Assembly (NCBI GenBank): GCA_963978545.1
Contig: OZ021730.1
Location: 3,450,201 to 3,514,200, forward strand
DNA length: 64,000 nt
Source: Linyphia triangularis
Taxonomy: Eukaryota > Arthropoda > Arachnida > Araneae > Linyphiidae
Reading direction: 5' to 3'
Shown: positions 61,830 to 64,000 of the stretch, in pieces
How positions within the stretch are numbered: position 1 is the first letter of the stretch
Layout: every line of letters starts with the position of its first letter
Notes under the pieces: model-generated
Databases searched by the model: none
Told to the model about the DNA's origin: nothing
The model's input: only the letters and a program-made list of their open reading frames with translations
Translations under genes and position numbers: made by a program

Positions 61830-64000
61830 TTGTTAAATATTTTGTAAAAGCAAAAATGAAACTTTTCAAAAACAAACAGTTCTAATTTTATAACGCAAAA
61901 ACATAGATTGAAAAAAAAGAAATAGCCCTGTTATAACATTTTAGAACCGGTGATGCTGATTATCCGATTGAGGAAACATTTTTAAAATACAGTTATTTCA
62001 ACACGGCACTTTTTTCAGGTTTTGTGGACATCGATTGAGTGAGACCACCCTCTTGTGAAAGGTTTTTGAGCAAATAATTAATTTAATATTTATTTCCTTC
62101 GGAAAATTAAAACCCATTACCAAGTTCATAATATTTTGTCCAGTAATTACACTATTTTCTTCAATAGGTTCATTGTGCCCTTAAACATTGGTCTTACTGG
62201 CTTAACCATTATTTTTCCATTTATCTTTAAGATTTTCAAGTACCAATTTTAGATTTTAAGACAATTGTATTCAATTAATATTTAATGTCATTAGGGGAAA
62301 ATTGAGAAATTTTAATTTGATTTTTAAATCCTTAAATGTAATTCAAAAAGTAAGAAATATTTTACTCTTTAATCACCACTAATATTTTTTTATTTATATT
62401 TATTTGTATCTAAATCGATTTTTTTCCTTCTCTGTGTCGCCTTCCTACCGCTTGGCTATTTATGAATAAGCTGCAGACTTAACGTGTTTCAAAGGATAGA
62501 AACGCTTCGCTAACTGGATCTTCCGGATGTTGTACCTATAGAATCAATCACAGTCGTAGTGGTCATAAAAGGCAAACTACTGGACAGAATGTTATCAAAC
62601 TTAATAAAAGTGTGCTGGAAATCATAGGATTTTATTTTCCGAAAAAAAAAAAAAAAAGGAGCACAAGAAAGAAATGGTGCTGCATGAAATATTGTTAAAC
62701 GAAATGAGATATGGTTTTCAAACCGTTTTTAATCATTTGTTTTGTAACCCTAAATTATTATTATTTAATTATTATTTTAAATTTTAAACAAATCATTCAA
62801 ATTTTGTTACTTTTATTTTAGCAGTGATGATTGAAAAATGTCTAAAACTTTAGTGTCCTACGAAAATGCAGGATTATTTTAATGTACAATTAGTAAAAAG
62901 TTTTTTGCAAGCTAGGATTGCTGTGTAAATTTAATTTTTTTAATCCCTCAGTTTAAGACAGGGCTACAGATGATTTATAAATTAGTTAAAAAATATTTCA
63001 AGCCATAGTAAAAAAAAACTTTATTTAAAAAAAAAAAAAAAGGAATTATGACACTTATGCACTTTTTAATGGCCATCTATAGTATTTCTATTTTTTTTTT
63101 AATCCTGTCTACGAAAAGGCAATTTATTTTATTTGACCTGTACGTTTATCAAACAAGTTGTTACAGTAGACATTAAACTTTTCGAAGATACACTGTTCTA
63201 ATTATATAACGCAAAAACTCAGATTTTTTTACATGGAAGAGCTGCTGACGCTGATTGTTAATGTCAGGTTGTGTTTTTTGTTTTGTATCGATTATCACTT
63301 TTTAATTTGTATCGTTTGCTCGATTTGTTTTTATTTTAGTTTTTGTTCTGTGAATGCAAGGTAATTCGTTGATTTATTGTGAAATAAACAGTTCTTTTGT
63401 TCGTGTCTTCGACATCGAGTTAAAAAAAAAGAAAAAGGGGGGGGGGAAGCAATGGCAACATATGAGTGAACACCACACCATGTCACGTGGTTTGTGGACG
63501 CCTAGTGCAGTTTTTCCCGCTCAGCTCCTCCTCAACTATCGTAGTTAAATGGAGGATGTCAGCTTGAACGCTTGTGCGTTTCATTTGACCTCTTCAAAAT
63601 AGTTAAATATTACTGTGCTTACAATTGCACGGAGATTTTAATGCAAGGTGGATCGATAACAGTTCACAGGTAATAACTTAATCCATTTTTTTTATTTTTT
63701 TTTCATAAATTATTGTTTGCTTTTATCAGTTTATGTAACTAGGCGTTGTGTTATCTTACCAATACAAAGTAAATTAGTATACTCTAAGTAATTTATTTTG
63801 CTTAAACAATTGTTATATAGATTGTATATTTCATTTGTAAGGTCGTTGTATGCTATGTATTTATCCATGTGATGAGATTTGTGAGTTTCTTGCATGAAAA
63901 CAATTAGTTGTTCTTGGCGATGTATTACATGAGTTTTGCAAGATTTGAAAGAGAAAGTCCCTCACTCTTAACGGGACTTTTCCGTTTCAAAACAATTACG
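61830..64000. other. AT-rich window end, no gene recognised
   Basis: Near 63470-63670 a GC-richer patch includes CACGTG and an ATG (63641) with a donor-like CACAG|GTAATA (63668). It could be a 5' exon of a gene beyond the window. A G-run lies at 63437-63446. No domain is visible. Confidence 0.35.

Noticed and set aside
63641..63668. Short ATG exon with a donor at the window end
   Set aside because: Only about nine codons; no partner exon or domain, so it is mentioned only in the intergenic note.

Overview
This window looks like a piece of an AT-rich arthropod nuclear genome, most probably a chelicerate such as a spider. The organism call is an inference from the mix of transposon families (BEL/Pao, Copia, Gypsy, Jockey-type LINE, Polinton/Maverick, Helitron, hAT and TTAA-type MITEs) and from long repeat-filled introns; no lineage-specific marker was found. 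No prokaryotic operon, rRNA, tRNA or CRISPR array was seen. Very little of the 64 kb is host coding sequence.

Region by region. 0-13.4 kb: the 3' part of a folate-pathway gene on the + strand (methylenetetrahydrofolate dehydrogenase/cyclohydrolase). Three exons have consensus splice sites in consistent phase, followed by a candidate terminal exon and an AATAAA signal. Its introns hold many transposon remains: a dispersed repeat with CAGGGTTCCCA ends, two different MITEs that each used a TTAA inside copies of that repeat, a hAT MITE with a perfect 8-bp duplication, a LINE remnant, and a 2.6 kb TIR element carrying a broken Harbinger transposase.

15-33.8 kb: a nested stack of LTR retrotransposons. 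A minus-strand Gypsy element (5' LTR kept, 3' end lost) was hit by two plus-strand Copia elements only 32 bp apart. The left Copia was then hit by a minus-strand BEL/Pao element whose 1767-codon polyprotein frame is open and whose 267-bp LTRs are identical. Target-site duplications and restored Gypsy reading frames support the order of events.

34.6-39.8 kb: a full-length minus-strand Jockey-type LINE with two overlapping open frames and a perfect 12-bp target duplication. 40-45.8 kb: degenerate tandem repeats, a 1.3 kb TIR element, a possible two-exon minus-strand host gene, and a 185-bp near-perfect palindrome.

46.2-51.3 kb: scattered, decayed pieces of a Polinton/Maverick (adintovirus-like) element: zinc fingers plus the N-terminal part of a protein-primed DNA polymerase, a packaging ATPase fragment, the polymerase C-terminal part and another zinc finger. 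A 5'-truncated LINE with a 12-bp duplication lies between two of the pieces. 51.6-64 kb: a two-module minisatellite, a LINE RT tail, MITEs, a 1.8 kb inverted-repeat element related to MITEs elsewhere in the window, a 1.1 kb non-autonomous Helitron, and AT-rich sequence in which no gene was recognised.

The BEL/Pao and Jockey elements look intact and recent; nearly everything else is broken. Family names come from recognised motifs, not from database searches, so exact clade assignments are provisional.
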